Assembly (NCBI GenBank): GCA_965223825.1
Contig: OZ245018.1
Span: 3,038,001 to 3,102,000, forward strand
Reading direction: 5' to 3'
Origin: CAJXQU01 sp965223825
GTDB lineage: Bacteria > Pseudomonadota > Gammaproteobacteria > CAJXQU01
Length of the DNA: 64,000 nucleotides
Shown: positions 16,201 to 25,353 of the stretch, in pieces
Position numbering within the stretch: the first letter of the stretch is position 1
Layout: every line of letters starts with the position of its first letter
Position numbers and translations under genes: made by a program
Notes under the pieces: model-generated
Databases searched by the model: none
The model's input: the letters and a program-made list of their open reading frames with translations, nothing else
What the model was told of the DNA's origin: nothing

Positions 16201-18315
16201 TTGTTCGGGATTGACGATCTCTGCCAAGAAGCACTCTCTTACCTCTCGCCAGAGCAGGTCGGTAACATTCGCAAGGCCTATGAGTTTGGTGCGATAGCTC
16301 ACGAAGGCCAAACACGCCGTAGCGGCGAGCCTTATATTCTTCATCCCGTCGCCGTCAGCGGCATTCTCGCCAACATGCACATGGATCCGGAAACACTGAT
16401 CGCGGCAATTCTGCATGATGTGCTCGAAGACACCTCTGTCACTAAAGAAATCGTTATAGAAAAGTTTGGATCGGATGTTGCCGAGATCGTCGATGGCGTC
16501 AGCAAACTCACACATTTAAAATTTGGCTCACAAGCTGAAAAGCAGGCGGAAAACTTCCGCAAAATGATGATGGCAATGTCGAATGATATTCGTGTCATTT
16601 TAGTCAAACTCGCTGATCGCACCCACAACATGCGCACACTTGGCGCACTCAAAACTGAAAAACGCCGCCGTATCGCCCGCGAAACTCTCGATATTTACGC
16701 CCCGATCGCGCAACGTTTAGGCATGAATAGTGTGCGTATCGAGTTAGAAACACTTGGTTTTTCAGCACTCTACCCTGCCCGTTTTCGCGTCATTTCACAT
16801 GAAATAAAAAAAGCACGTGGAAACCGAAAAGAAATCATCAATAAAATCCGCGATTCGATCAAACGTCGCTTACGTCAGGAAAAATTACCCGGTGACGTGT
16901 TTGGACGCGAGAAAAATGTCTACAGCCTGTACAAGAAAATGCACATTCAACACTTGTCATTTATTGATGTGTTTGATGTGTATGGCTTTCGTATCATCGT
17001 CGATTCTGTGGACATGTGTTATCGCGCCTTAGGCATTGTGCACAACCTTTTCAAACCCGTACCCGGCAAGTTTAAAGATTACATCGCCATCCCAAAATCG
17101 AACGGTTATCAATCCTTGCATACGGTATTGTTTGGTCCGCATGGCATACCGATCGAAGTGCAAATCCGCACTCGTGAAATGAATGATGTAGCCGAGTCCG
17201 GTATTGCCGCACATTGGTTATATAAATCGTCTGAAAACGGTGCTGCCAACACCGCACACAAACGTGCGCGCGAATGGCTAAAACGTATCCTAGAGATGCA
17301 ACAACAGGCGGGTAACTCAGAGGAATTTCTCGAACACGTTAAAGTCGACCTGTTTCCAGATGAAATTTATGTTTTCACACCAAAAGGTGAAATCATGGAA
17401 TTACCACGCGGTGCAACAGCGGTTGATCTGGCTTATGCGATCCATTCCGATATTGGCGATAGCTGTGTCACCGCACGTATTGATCGACGTCTAGCGCCAC
17501 TAAAAGCAGAATTACAGACCGGACAAACTGTTGAGATCGTTACAGCGCCAGGTGCAAAACCGAACCCCGCGTGGCTGAATTTTGTTGTCACGGCAAAAGC
17601 CCGATCGCAGATCAGACATTTTCTAAAAAATCTGCAAACCGACGAAGCCAGAACGCTTGGCCAACGCATGCTTAATCGTGAGCTGGAAAGTTACGGCGTT
17701 TCACTAGAAACCATCAAAAACAACCATTTTGATCCTGTCCTGAATGAGCTAAACCTAGACGATTTTGATGCACTGTTGGTTGATATCGGCCTCGGCAATC
17801 GACTCGCAACGATCGTCGCACAACATCTCTTACCCGATGCCTCACAAAGCAAGGAAAAACGGCCACTAAGCTCATCTCCGTTAGTGATCAAGGGAACAGA
17901 AGGCATGGTCGTGAATTTTCCCAAATGCTGTCACCCGATTCCTGGTGATGACATTCTCGGCTATGTTTCTGCTGGGCGCGGGATTGTTATCCACCGTAAG
18001 TCATGCAAAAACCTCAATGAATTCCGCAACCACCCTGAAAAATGGGTGCATGTGGATTGGGAAGCTAATGTCGATGGGGAATTCCAAGTCGAACTGCGTG
18101 TGGAAATCTCAAATCAACGCGGCGTGCTGGCAACAATCGCGAGCGCAATCTCAGATACCAGTGCTAATATTGATGACGTGGATATGTCAGAACGCGACGG
18201 CCGTTTCGTCGGCCTAACGTTTGTTATCTCAGTCCGTGATCGCTTTCATCTTGCGCAAGTGATTCGTGCAGTCCGACATCTTCGCTCTGTCACACGAGTG
18301 ATCCGGACGGGCTAA
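16201..18315 (+). CDS. spoT: Bifunctional (p)ppGpp synthase/hydrolase SpoT
   Basis: The 704-residue enzyme makes and degrades (p)ppGpp. The HD hydrolase domain is intact (HDVLED, 72-77). It is followed by a synthetase domain (about 230-330, YGFRIIV through VQIRTREM), a TGS domain (about 385-445, FTPKGEIMELPRGATA) and a C-terminal ACT domain (about 630-700). The start is a TTG at 16201: no ATG or GTG lies in frame in the 50 bp before it, and the product aligns with E. coli SpoT from its first residues. A rare TTG start should lower expression. It lies 48 bp after rpoZ and converges with the ABC permease gene. Confidence 0.95.
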   Translation: MFGIDDLCQEALSYLSPEQVGNIRKAYEFGAIAHEGQTRRSGEPYILHPVAVSGILANMHMDPETLIAAILHDVLEDTSVTKEIVIEKFGSDVAEIVDGVSKLTHLKFGSQAEKQAENFRKMMMAMSNDIRVILVKLADRTHNMRTLGALKTEKRRRIARETLDIYAPIAQRLGMNSVRIELETLGFSALYPARFRVISHEIKKARGNRKEIINKIRDSIKRRLRQEKLPGDVFGREKNVYSLYKKMHIQHLSFIDVFDVYGFRIIVDSVDMCYRALGIVHNLFKPVPGKFKDYIAIPKSNGYQSLHTVLFGPHGIPIEVQIRTREMNDVAESGIAAHWLYKSSENGAANTAHKRAREWLKRILEMQQQAGNSEEFLEHVKVDLFPDEIYVFTPKGEIMELPRGATAVDLAYAIHSDIGDSCVTARIDRRLAPLKAELQTGQTVEIVTAPGAKPNPAWLNFVVTAKARSQIRHFLKNLQTDEARTLGQRMLNRELESYGVSLETIKNNHFDPVLNELNLDDFDALLVDIGLGNRLATIVAQHLLPDASQSKEKRPLSSSPLVIKGTEGMVVNFPKCCHPIPGDDILGYVSAGRGIVIHRKSCKNLNEFRNHPEKWVHVDWEANVDGEFQVELRVEISNQRGVLATIASAISDTSANIDDVDMSERDGRFVGLTFVISVRDRFHLAQVIRAVRHLRSVTRVIRTG

Positions 18316-18338
18316 AATCCGTACTAACCTGTTTCATC

Positions 18339-19103
18339 TTAGCTTTTAATACCCGCCCCGCGTTCTAGCACCCACAGAGCTGCCGCCGTCAATGCGCCGA
18401 TAAATAATAAAATCACCACGAATGCCCAGCCCAAACTAATATCAGCATGTCCGAGAATGCCGTAGCGAAACGCATTCACCATGTAGAGAATTGGATTGAT
18501 CATTGATACTTGACGCCAGAAGTCAGGCAACATATCAATCGAATAAAACACACCACCCAGATAGGTTAATGGCGTCAAAATAAACACCGGTACGATTGAA
18601 ATATCATCAAAGCTTTTTGCGAACGCACCGTTGATCAGACCGCCCAATGAAAACAAAATTGACGTAAGTAACACTGTCGAAATCGTCACAAAGAACGAGT
18701 GAATGTGCAGTTTCGTAAAAAACAATGCAACAACCGTCACGACCAAGCCCACCAATAATCCGCGTGCCACACCGCCAGTAATGTAACCAGCTAAGATCAC
18801 GCTATTCGGGATCGGCGCAACCAACATTTCTTCAATATGTTTTTGAAATTTTGATCCGTAAAACGAGGAAACCACATTCGCATAGGAGTTCGTGATCACC
18901 GCCATCATGATGATGCCCGGTGCGATGTACTGCATGTAAGAGTACCCCCCCATTTCCCCAATCCGCGATCCGATCAAGTTACCAAAGATCAAAAAATATA
19001 ATGTCATTGTCACTGCTGGTGGCAGAATAGTTTGAGGCCAGATCCGGATAAAGCGATGGATCTCTTTGCGGACAATCGTTTCGTAAGCGACCCAATATTT
19101 CAT
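18339..19103 (-). CDS. yadH: ABC-2 type transport permease (YadH-like)
   Basis: A 254-residue membrane permease with about six helices, closely resembling E. coli YadH over its full length (for example MTLYFLIFGNLIGSRIG and the PLTYLGGVFYS segment). It forms an exporter with the ATPase encoded just upstream; the two genes overlap by 4 bp. The substrate of YadGH-type exporters is not established. It converges with spoT with a 23-bp gap. A run of seven C at the GEMGGY codons is the only odd feature. Confidence 0.92.
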   Translation of the reverse strand: MKYWVAYETIVRKEIHRFIRIWPQTILPPAVTMTLYFLIFGNLIGSRIGEMGGYSYMQYIAPGIIMMAVITNSYANVVSSFYGSKFQKHIEEMLVAPIPNSVILAGYITGGVARGLLVGLVVTVVALFFTKLHIHSFFVTISTVLLTSILFSLGGLINGAFAKSFDDISIVPVFILTPLTYLGGVFYSIDMLPDFWRQVSMINPILYMVNAFRYGILGHADISLGWAFVVILLFIGALTAAALWVLERGAGIKS

Positions 19104-20011
19104 GACTTCTCCAGTAACCGCATGAATAATTCTTCAAGCCGGTTTGATTTGTTTCGCATACTTAATACCTGAATATTATGCTTGCTGAGTTGCTCAAAAA
19201 GGGTATTGATTGAGTGGGATTTTTCAATTTCCACCTCCAGCGTCGTCGCATCAATTTGTTGCACAACCTGTCCCTCTAACGTCGGGATTGCCTGACACGG
19301 TTCTGCTAGGTCCAACACAAACTTTTCAGTATGCAAACTACCGAGTAACGCTTTCATACTGGTATTTTCGATAATATTTCCTTGATCAATAATCGCAATA
19401 TTCCGACAAAGATTTTCCGCCTCTTCCAGATAATGCGTGGTCAAAATAATAGTGATTCCCTCAGCATTGATCTCACGTAAGAATTCCCACATGGAACGCC
19501 GCAATTCAATATCCACACCAGCAGTCGGTTCATCTAGGATCAATAATTTAGGCTGATGTACTAAGGCCCGCGCGATCATCAACCGTCGCTTCATTCCGCC
19601 AGACAAGGTTCGTGCGGCATCCTCACGCTTATCCCACAAACCCAATTGTTTGAGATAGCGTTCAGCACGTTGCTTCGCTAACGCGCGTGGAATGCCATAA
19701 AAACCGGCTTGATTGAGGACAATATCAATGGGAGCTTCGAACTGAGAAAAGTTAGTTTCTTGCGGCACTAAACCAATGTAAGACTTGGCTCTTTCGATAT
19801 CTTCCTGCATTTCTGTATCGAAAATTCGCACGGAACCACTGGTTTTATTCACCAGTGCGCTGACAATGCCGATCGTTGTGGATTTGCCCGCGCCATTGGG
19901 TCCCAGCAGCGCGAAAAAGTCACCTTCCTCTACGCAAAGATCGATACCTTTAAGTGCAGTAAAACCATTTTTGTATGTTTTAGTTAATTGCTTTATTTCG
20001 AGTGCTTTCAT
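19100..20011 (-). CDS. yadG: ABC transporter ATPase (YadG-like)
   Basis: The nucleotide-binding subunit of the YadGH-type exporter, about 303 residues. It has Walker A GPNGAGKST, signature LSGGMKRR, Walker B LLILDEPTAG and the switch His in TTHYLEEA, all in order. A C-terminal extension after 220 is typical for ABC-2 exporters of this group. I place the start at the ATG at 20011. A GTG four codons upstream (20023) is possible. The gene is first in a two-gene operon, and the divergent cation antiporter begins 140 bp away. Confidence 0.92.
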   Translation of the reverse strand: MKALEIKQLTKTYKNGFTALKGIDLCVEEGDFFALLGPNGAGKSTTIGIVSALVNKTSGSVRIFDTEMQEDIERAKSYIGLVPQETNFSQFEAPIDIVLNQAGFYGIPRALAKQRAERYLKQLGLWDKREDAARTLSGGMKRRLMIARALVHQPKLLILDEPTAGVDIELRRSMWEFLREINAEGITIILTTHYLEEAENLCRNIAIIDQGNIIENTSMKALLGSLHTEKFVLDLAEPCQAIPTLEGQVVQQIDATTLEVEIEKSHSINTLFEQLSKHNIQVLSMRNKSNRLEELFMRLLEKS

Positions 20012-20150
20012 ATTTGCTCGCACGCAAGCAACAGAGATTATATGATGATGCGCGAATTATTCGTTAAGAAGTTTATCTGTACTATTGTACTATACGATGG
20101 TCTTGTTCGACTCTTAATCTCTCACATAACAATATCGTACTAACTCGACT

Positions 20151-21992
20151 ATGGAACATCATTTAAGTTCGCTTCTAATCATGATCGCAGTCCTGGGGAT
20201 CAGCGTCCAATGGCTTGCGTGGCGCTTTAAGTTGCCTGCCATCATCCTGCTCACAATTACCGGCCTTATTATTGGCCCGTGGCTTGGTTTACTTAACCCT
20301 TCTGAAGATCTTGGTCATCTACTCAGTCCAATCATTCAAATCGGCGTTGCTGTAATTCTGTTTGAAGGTGGCCTCAATTTACGCCTTCACGAGTTGAAAG
20401 AAACAAAGTCAGGCGTGCGCCGACTGGTCTCTGTCGGCGTGGTGATTAGCTGGTTAATGGGCACAGCCGGAGCGCATTACATTGCGGATCTGTCTTGGGC
20501 AGTCAGTCTCGTCTTCGGTGCGATCGTAGTTGTGACTGGCCCAACGGTGATCATTCCCCTACTACGCCAAGCTAAGTTGCGCCGTAGCACCGCATCACTG
20601 CTGAAATGGGAAGGTATCGTCAATGATCCAACCGGCGCGCTGATCGCGGTACTTGTCTTCGGTTACTTTGTACATGCCGGTGATGGTGCGATCGGTCAAA
20701 TTCTCAGCAGTATTGGGATTACCGTACTTGCCAGTACCGTCTTCGGTGCGGGTATTGCGTATTTTCTTGGCTTTGCGTTCCGCCAAGGCATGGTGCCAGA
20801 ATATTTAAAAGCCCCGATCGTTCTCGCCTCTGCCTTACTCGCATTTGCTCTTGCGAACCATTTTCAAGAAGAAGCCGGTCTATTAGCCGCCACAGTTTTT
20901 GGTATGGTGATTGGTAATCTTAATTTGCCGAGTATGGACGAAATGCGGCGTTACAAGGAATACATTACGATTTTCCTTGTTTCGGCTGTGTTCATTCTGC
21001 TGACTGCCGATCTCGATCCGGTCTTGTTAACACAACTCGACTGGCGAAGTGCAGCGTTACTCGCTTATATCCTTTTCATCGCACGGCCAGCGACTGTTTT
21101 TCTCTCACTGATCGGGACCGATGTCCCATTCAAAGAACGACTCTTCGTAGCGTGGATCGCGCCGCGCGGAATTGTTGCTGCAGCAGTTGCGGGTGCTTTT
21201 GCTCCGGCGTTGTTAGACAAAGGTTATATGGATGCAGAACAACTTGTTCCGCTAATCTTCGCATTAATTTTCTTAACGGTCGTTTTGCATGGCTTGAGTA
21301 TCGGTTGGTTGGCGCGCAAACTCGGCTTAGCTTCATCTGACAGTCATGGCATGCTGATCGTCGGCGCCTCACCGTGGAGTGTCAACCTCGCGAAAACACT
21401 TCAAAGCTTGGAAGTGCCCGTCAGTATCGCAGATAACTCGTGGCACCGATTACGTAAAGCGCGCTTAGACGGTATCAAAGTCCACTTCGGACAGATTCTC
21501 TCCGAATCTCTTGAGCATTCGCTGGAATTCAATGAGATCTCGCATTTGCTCGCAGCAACGGATAATGATTCTTACAATGCCTTGGTCTGCACCCGCTATG
21601 GACCTGAACTTGGCCGAAGCAATGTCTATCAATTACCGGCTTTTTCTGATCAAGATCCCAACGGCTTCAGCGCAACTATTCGTGGACAAATTTTGGGGAA
21701 TGAAGTGTATTACGAAGATCTCGTTCGGCGTTTCTTTCTCGGTTGGCGTTTCACAAAAACACGCTTATCAGAACAATATGACTACGAGAAGTGCGTGGCG
21801 GACTATCATGAAGACGCAATGGAAGTCGGCGTCGTGAAAGCGGATGGCAGCTTGAACTTTGTCAGTGTTGATAAAAAGATCAAACCCGTTGCCGGTGACA
21901 CGTTGATTGTTTTCCAACCAGAAAAGCCCACCTCCGAGCAATCACCTGAACAACAAGATAATGATCTTGACTCTGCATCAGAGCCTGCATAA
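20151..21992 (+). CDS. NhaP/CPA-type cation:proton antiporter with cytoplasmic TrkA-like domain
   Basis: A 613-residue protein. The first 390 residues hold about twelve membrane helices with the GVAVILFEGGLNL and WEGIVNDPTGAL segments typical of Na+(K+)/H+ antiporters. The Asp of NDPTG lies in the ion-binding helix. The soluble part from about 395 (MLIVGASPWSVNLAK) resembles a TrkA-N nucleotide-binding domain and a TrkA-C-like end (GDTLIVF). Such antiporters adjust cytoplasmic pH and sodium or potassium. Which ion is moved cannot be told. A strong terminator follows at once. Confidence 0.88.
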   Translation: MEHHLSSLLIMIAVLGISVQWLAWRFKLPAIILLTITGLIIGPWLGLLNPSEDLGHLLSPIIQIGVAVILFEGGLNLRLHELKETKSGVRRLVSVGVVISWLMGTAGAHYIADLSWAVSLVFGAIVVVTGPTVIIPLLRQAKLRRSTASLLKWEGIVNDPTGALIAVLVFGYFVHAGDGAIGQILSSIGITVLASTVFGAGIAYFLGFAFRQGMVPEYLKAPIVLASALLAFALANHFQEEAGLLAATVFGMVIGNLNLPSMDEMRRYKEYITIFLVSAVFILLTADLDPVLLTQLDWRSAALLAYILFIARPATVFLSLIGTDVPFKERLFVAWIAPRGIVAAAVAGAFAPALLDKGYMDAEQLVPLIFALIFLTVVLHGLSIGWLARKLGLASSDSHGMLIVGASPWSVNLAKTLQSLEVPVSIADNSWHRLRKARLDGIKVHFGQILSESLEHSLEFNEISHLLAATDNDSYNALVCTRYGPELGRSNVYQLPAFSDQDPNGFSATIRGQILGNEVYYEDLVRRFFLGWRFTKTRLSEQYDYEKCVADYHEDAMEVGVVKADGSLNFVSVDKKIKPVAGDTLIVFQPEKPTSEQSPEQQDNDLDSASEPA

Positions 21993-21994
21993 CA

Positions 21995-22032
21995 AAAAAA
22001 GCCTGATCACATTCCTGTGATCAGGCTTTTTT
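21995..22032. terminator. Bidirectional intrinsic terminator
   Basis: A 17-bp perfect stem (A6 GCCTGATCACA with its complement) and a 4-nt loop TTCC, with A-run and T-run on both sides. It serves both the antiporter gene from the left and dsbA from the right. Confidence 0.95.
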
Positions 22033-22056
22033 CTTCAATTTATTGAACGGTTAAAA

Positions 22057-22737
22057 CTACTTTCGTTCTTTTTCGATCAAGGCATCCACCACATTCAACA
22101 GTTCTGGATAACTGCCTGCAATGCTACCTGAGCTCCAATATTTACCATTAATAATCACTGCAGGTACACCAGTAATTCCGTAAGCGCGACTCATTTTCAT
22201 CGCCTGCTTTACTTTGGTTTTAACGGTATAAGAATTAAATGCTTTTTCGAAAGCTGCTTTGTCGATGCCATCAATGTTTGTAACAAAGTCGATCACATCC
22301 TCATCTGTTTTGATCTGAATATTATCGCGGTGGATCGCATCAAACATAGGCGTGTGGATCTGCTCAAGAATGCCGAGTTTTTCTGCTGCATAAAATGCTT
22401 TTGCGTGAGGCACCCAGCCGCTCTGGAAGATGCCTGGCATGCGACGGAATTCTACATCGTCAGGCAGCGTCTCTATCCAATTGCTGATCTCTGGTTCAAA
22501 GTGATAACAATGTGGGCAGCCGTACCAGAAAACTTCGACCACTTCGATCTTCTTACCGCTTTCCGTTGGTTGCGCTGGTGTGACCATTTCATAATTAAAA
22601 CCGGCGATTAGCTCAACAGTATTTGCGTCGGCTGTTTCTGCTTCAACTGACGCTTCTTCAGCTTGTGTAAAACCGGCAAAAGATAAACTCATGACCAACG
22701 CACTCAGGCTGATCAGTTTTTTCGTTGACATTTTCAT
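22057..22737 (-). CDS. dsbA: Thiol:disulfide interchange protein DsbA
   Basis: Periplasmic oxidase that introduces disulfide bonds into exported proteins. The 226 residues include an N-terminal signal peptide, a thioredoxin fold with the CPHC active site (74-77) and the cis-proline region GITGVPAVIING. The region after the signal is a short acidic stretch not present in E. coli DsbA. The start could be either of two nearby Met codons (22737 or 22731). It is a single gene that shares a terminator with the convergent antiporter gene. Confidence 0.95.
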   Translation of the reverse strand: MKMSTKKLISLSALVMSLSFAGFTQAEEASVEAETADANTVELIAGFNYEMVTPAQPTESGKKIEVVEVFWYGCPHCYHFEPEISNWIETLPDDVEFRRMPGIFQSGWVPHAKAFYAAEKLGILEQIHTPMFDAIHRDNIQIKTDEDVIDFVTNIDGIDKAAFEKAFNSYTVKTKVKQAMKMSRAYGITGVPAVIINGKYWSSGSIAGSYPELLNVVDALIEKERK

Positions 22738-22876
22738 CTCTACTTTGTGTCCTTAATCTTTTTTGTAAGTCAAACTGACTGATGCAGGATAATATGATTG
22801 AGATTAACCCCATCTGAATCAGAAAGGGTTAAATCGTGATCGTTAGACAGGCAGATCACTTTTGGTTTCATCCAAA

Positions 22877-23473
22877 TCAATGCAAGCCGGAGATATACGA
22901 CGATACTGCTTCGATATCCGCATCTGACATCTTGCTCGCCACACCTTGCATAACCACATGGGTCCGCTCACCCGATCGATATGCGTTAAGCTGGGTCGCG
23001 GTGTACTTGGCATGTTGTCCTTTTAATGCAGGATATGCCGCTGCAGGATTACCTGAACCGGATGGGCCGTGGCATGCCATGCAGGCTGGGGTTTTGTTTC
23101 CCGCATCACCACCTTCGTACAGCTCTCTGCCTCGTGCGACCAGTTCCGGATCGGCTTGCCCTGTCGTCACCTTCTGAGTTGTAAAATAGGCTGCCACATC
23201 GGCCATATCCTGTTCACTTAGGCCAGCTGCTAAGGGTGCCATCAAAGGATTTTTTCTATCACCCGCTTTAAATGCGACTAACTGCGCTTCAATATATTTC
23301 GCGCCTTGCCCTGCCAGTTTAGGCCAGTCCGGCATTGCGCTATTGCCATCCGCTCCGTGGCAACTTGCGCATACTTGCGCTTTGTCTTTTCCAGCAACAG
23401 GATCGCCAGCAGCATTTGCGATAAAGGCACTCAATGAGAGCAGGGCGAGGAGGGTTACTTGTGTGATCTTCAT
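22877..23473 (-). CDS. Cytochrome c4 (diheme)
   Basis: A periplasmic diheme cytochrome c of the c4 type, an electron donor to terminal oxidases. The 198-residue product has a signal peptide, then two similar halves each with a heme site: CASCH near residue 35 and CMACH near 130. Distal Met ligands are offered by NPLMAPLA and HVVMQGVA. The start is the ATG at 23473, as the 21 codons before it do not fit a signal peptide. Two heme domains joined in one chain are the mark of c4 against single-heme c5 or c551. Confidence 0.93.
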   Translation of the reverse strand: MKITQVTLLALLSLSAFIANAAGDPVAGKDKAQVCASCHGADGNSAMPDWPKLAGQGAKYIEAQLVAFKAGDRKNPLMAPLAAGLSEQDMADVAAYFTTQKVTTGQADPELVARGRELYEGGDAGNKTPACMACHGPSGSGNPAAAYPALKGQHAKYTATQLNAYRSGERTHVVMQGVASKMSDADIEAVSSYISGLH

Positions 23474-23597
23474 GAGTGGGTTTTGTCTCCAATACCGGTC
23501 AAAAAAAGTCGTTGTATTATCACCGTAAGACGGCAAACTCAGCGGTGCATATTAAACGATAATGTCTTCAAAGATAAGTCAATTTCCCTGATTCAAG

Positions 23598-25313
23598 TCA
23601 CTCCTGATCGGCTTTTGTCTGATTTTTCGCCTGCCATAGGAAATCCAATTGCGGATGCTTCTCACTTAATGTTTGCGGCAGGAGTATCTGGCAAGCCTCT
23701 TTTAGCTGTTCCCCTGTCTCTGCGAAGTTTTCGATCAACTGCTCAACTTCGCGCAATTTTGCATCCACTGCTGCGCGTACTTCAGCCAGCCCTTCGTCTA
23801 GCCCCGTCTGTAATCCATACAATGCAGCCTGTTCCGCTGACGGTTGTAATTTCAAACGAATAAAACTCGGTATTCCCCACGCGAGTAACAACAGCATGCC
23901 GCTATGCCAGACAAAGTCGAATCCAAAATACTGATCCGTTTCTGCTGCGTAATAAACGGAAATCACACGCCAAGCAATCCACATCAGTGCCGCTAACGGT
24001 AGCAATGTCGCGAGCAGACCGCTCGCTCGATAAATGAAACGCTGCCACGCATTGCCCGGTTTTGCTAGGGCATTTTGCAAATGCTGTTGGAGTAAGGTCG
24101 GCATACGTTCAGTCACACCTTTTAAAGAGGTTCGTAAATGCGTTTGGAAAACAGCCTTGGGTAAATTGAGCTGATCCGCTTGCTGGATCACTTTCGTCAG
24201 CGTGTCATCTAGAGCGGCCGACGCTCTTTGATCCCAGAGGGTTTGTTGCGGCTCACTAAGTGCATTTTGCGTCTGATCTGGGGTGTATTCTTTCCCACCG
24301 AAGATCATCGATTTTATTGATCGACGCGGCTGAATAAACTGCCCCGCCACTCGTTGAAAGTTTAAGGTTAAATGGCCAACGACATTTGTCGTCATTTGTT
24401 GCCAGTCTTCATCGTATTCTTGTTTAAGTCTTGTCAGTGCTGACGGTGTGCCGATGGTGTCTAGCTGAGCATCAATATTCTGAATTAATTGCTGCACACG
24501 AACACCCAGGCCACGCTTCTCAATTTCGACCAACGTGTGATCACCGCTTAGCTCGTCAAGTGTGTTTTCCAGTGCGAGGAACTCATCCTCACGTTGACTG
24601 ACACAATCAGTACGAAAAACCTGCGCATGCGAAAAACCAGCGCGCGTGAGTATTTGATCAAAGTCCTGTGTCACGGAATCAGCACGGGCCTGATCAGCTT
24701 GATCAGCTTCGTCTTTCCGTACTTGGTCCCACTGATTGATCACAAACAACCAGGCATGTTGCCCCCCCTGATCGCGTAGATACTCCCATCCGCGTGCATC
24801 ACGATAGCGATCAGGACTCACCACATAAATCACCACATCCACAAATGGCAGCCAAGCTTTGACCATCGCGAGGTTTTCAACTTCAACACTGTCGATGTCC
24901 GGCATGTCGATCCACATCACATCCTGTCGTTCATCTCGTGCGTGCTGACGAATATTGACCTTCTCGATCGGAAACTCACTCGGCAGTTGTTTTAACTCAT
25001 AAGCTCGGTGCAGATAAATCGTCACTTCGCGTGAGGTCGGCCGTTCAACACCAGTTCGTGCAATCTGCTCACCAGCGAAGCGATTCATGAGCGTGCTCTT
25101 GCCTACGCCTGTTCCCCCGAAAAGCCCGACAACGAGCGGCCGACGTTCCACCGTTTCGAATAAGTTTCCCGCTTGTTTAGAGAGATCCAATAACAACGGA
25201 TCTGTTGAATTTTCGGGTAATAAACCTTGCCTGCGCGCGCCATTTTTCCACAACGCAACATGTTCGTTGAGCTGTTTTAGTTCGCGTTCAATTTCGTTGA
25301 TCTGTTTCTTCAT
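23598..25313 (-). CDS. Large GTPase with C-terminal membrane hairpin (dynamin-like/unknown)
   Basis: A 571-residue protein with a clear GTPase domain: G1 GGTGVGKST (near 65-73), a Thr in the switch region (ERPTSRE), G3 DMPD (near 135) and G4 NQWD (near 194). Coiled-coil helices follow. Two hydrophobic segments (about 435-490, LLATLLPLAALMWIAW and MLLLLAWGI) would insert in the inner membrane, and the tail is helical. This plan recalls dynamin-like or YcjX/Era-like membrane GTPases but I cannot name the family. A second, different GTPase gene lies just upstream with a 40-bp gap, so they probably act together. Confidence 0.75.
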   Translation of the reverse strand: MKKQINEIERELKQLNEHVALWKNGARRQGLLPENSTDPLLLDLSKQAGNLFETVERRPLVVGLFGGTGVGKSTLMNRFAGEQIARTGVERPTSREVTIYLHRAYELKQLPSEFPIEKVNIRQHARDERQDVMWIDMPDIDSVEVENLAMVKAWLPFVDVVIYVVSPDRYRDARGWEYLRDQGGQHAWLFVINQWDQVRKDEADQADQARADSVTQDFDQILTRAGFSHAQVFRTDCVSQREDEFLALENTLDELSGDHTLVEIEKRGLGVRVQQLIQNIDAQLDTIGTPSALTRLKQEYDEDWQQMTTNVVGHLTLNFQRVAGQFIQPRRSIKSMIFGGKEYTPDQTQNALSEPQQTLWDQRASAALDDTLTKVIQQADQLNLPKAVFQTHLRTSLKGVTERMPTLLQQHLQNALAKPGNAWQRFIYRASGLLATLLPLAALMWIAWRVISVYYAAETDQYFGFDFVWHSGMLLLLAWGIPSFIRLKLQPSAEQAALYGLQTGLDEGLAEVRAAVDAKLREVEQLIENFAETGEQLKEACQILLPQTLSEKHPQLDFLWQAKNQTKADQE

Positions 25314-25353
25314 TCCGGTTTTTTTCTTAAATTTTCTTCAAACAGACTGTTAC

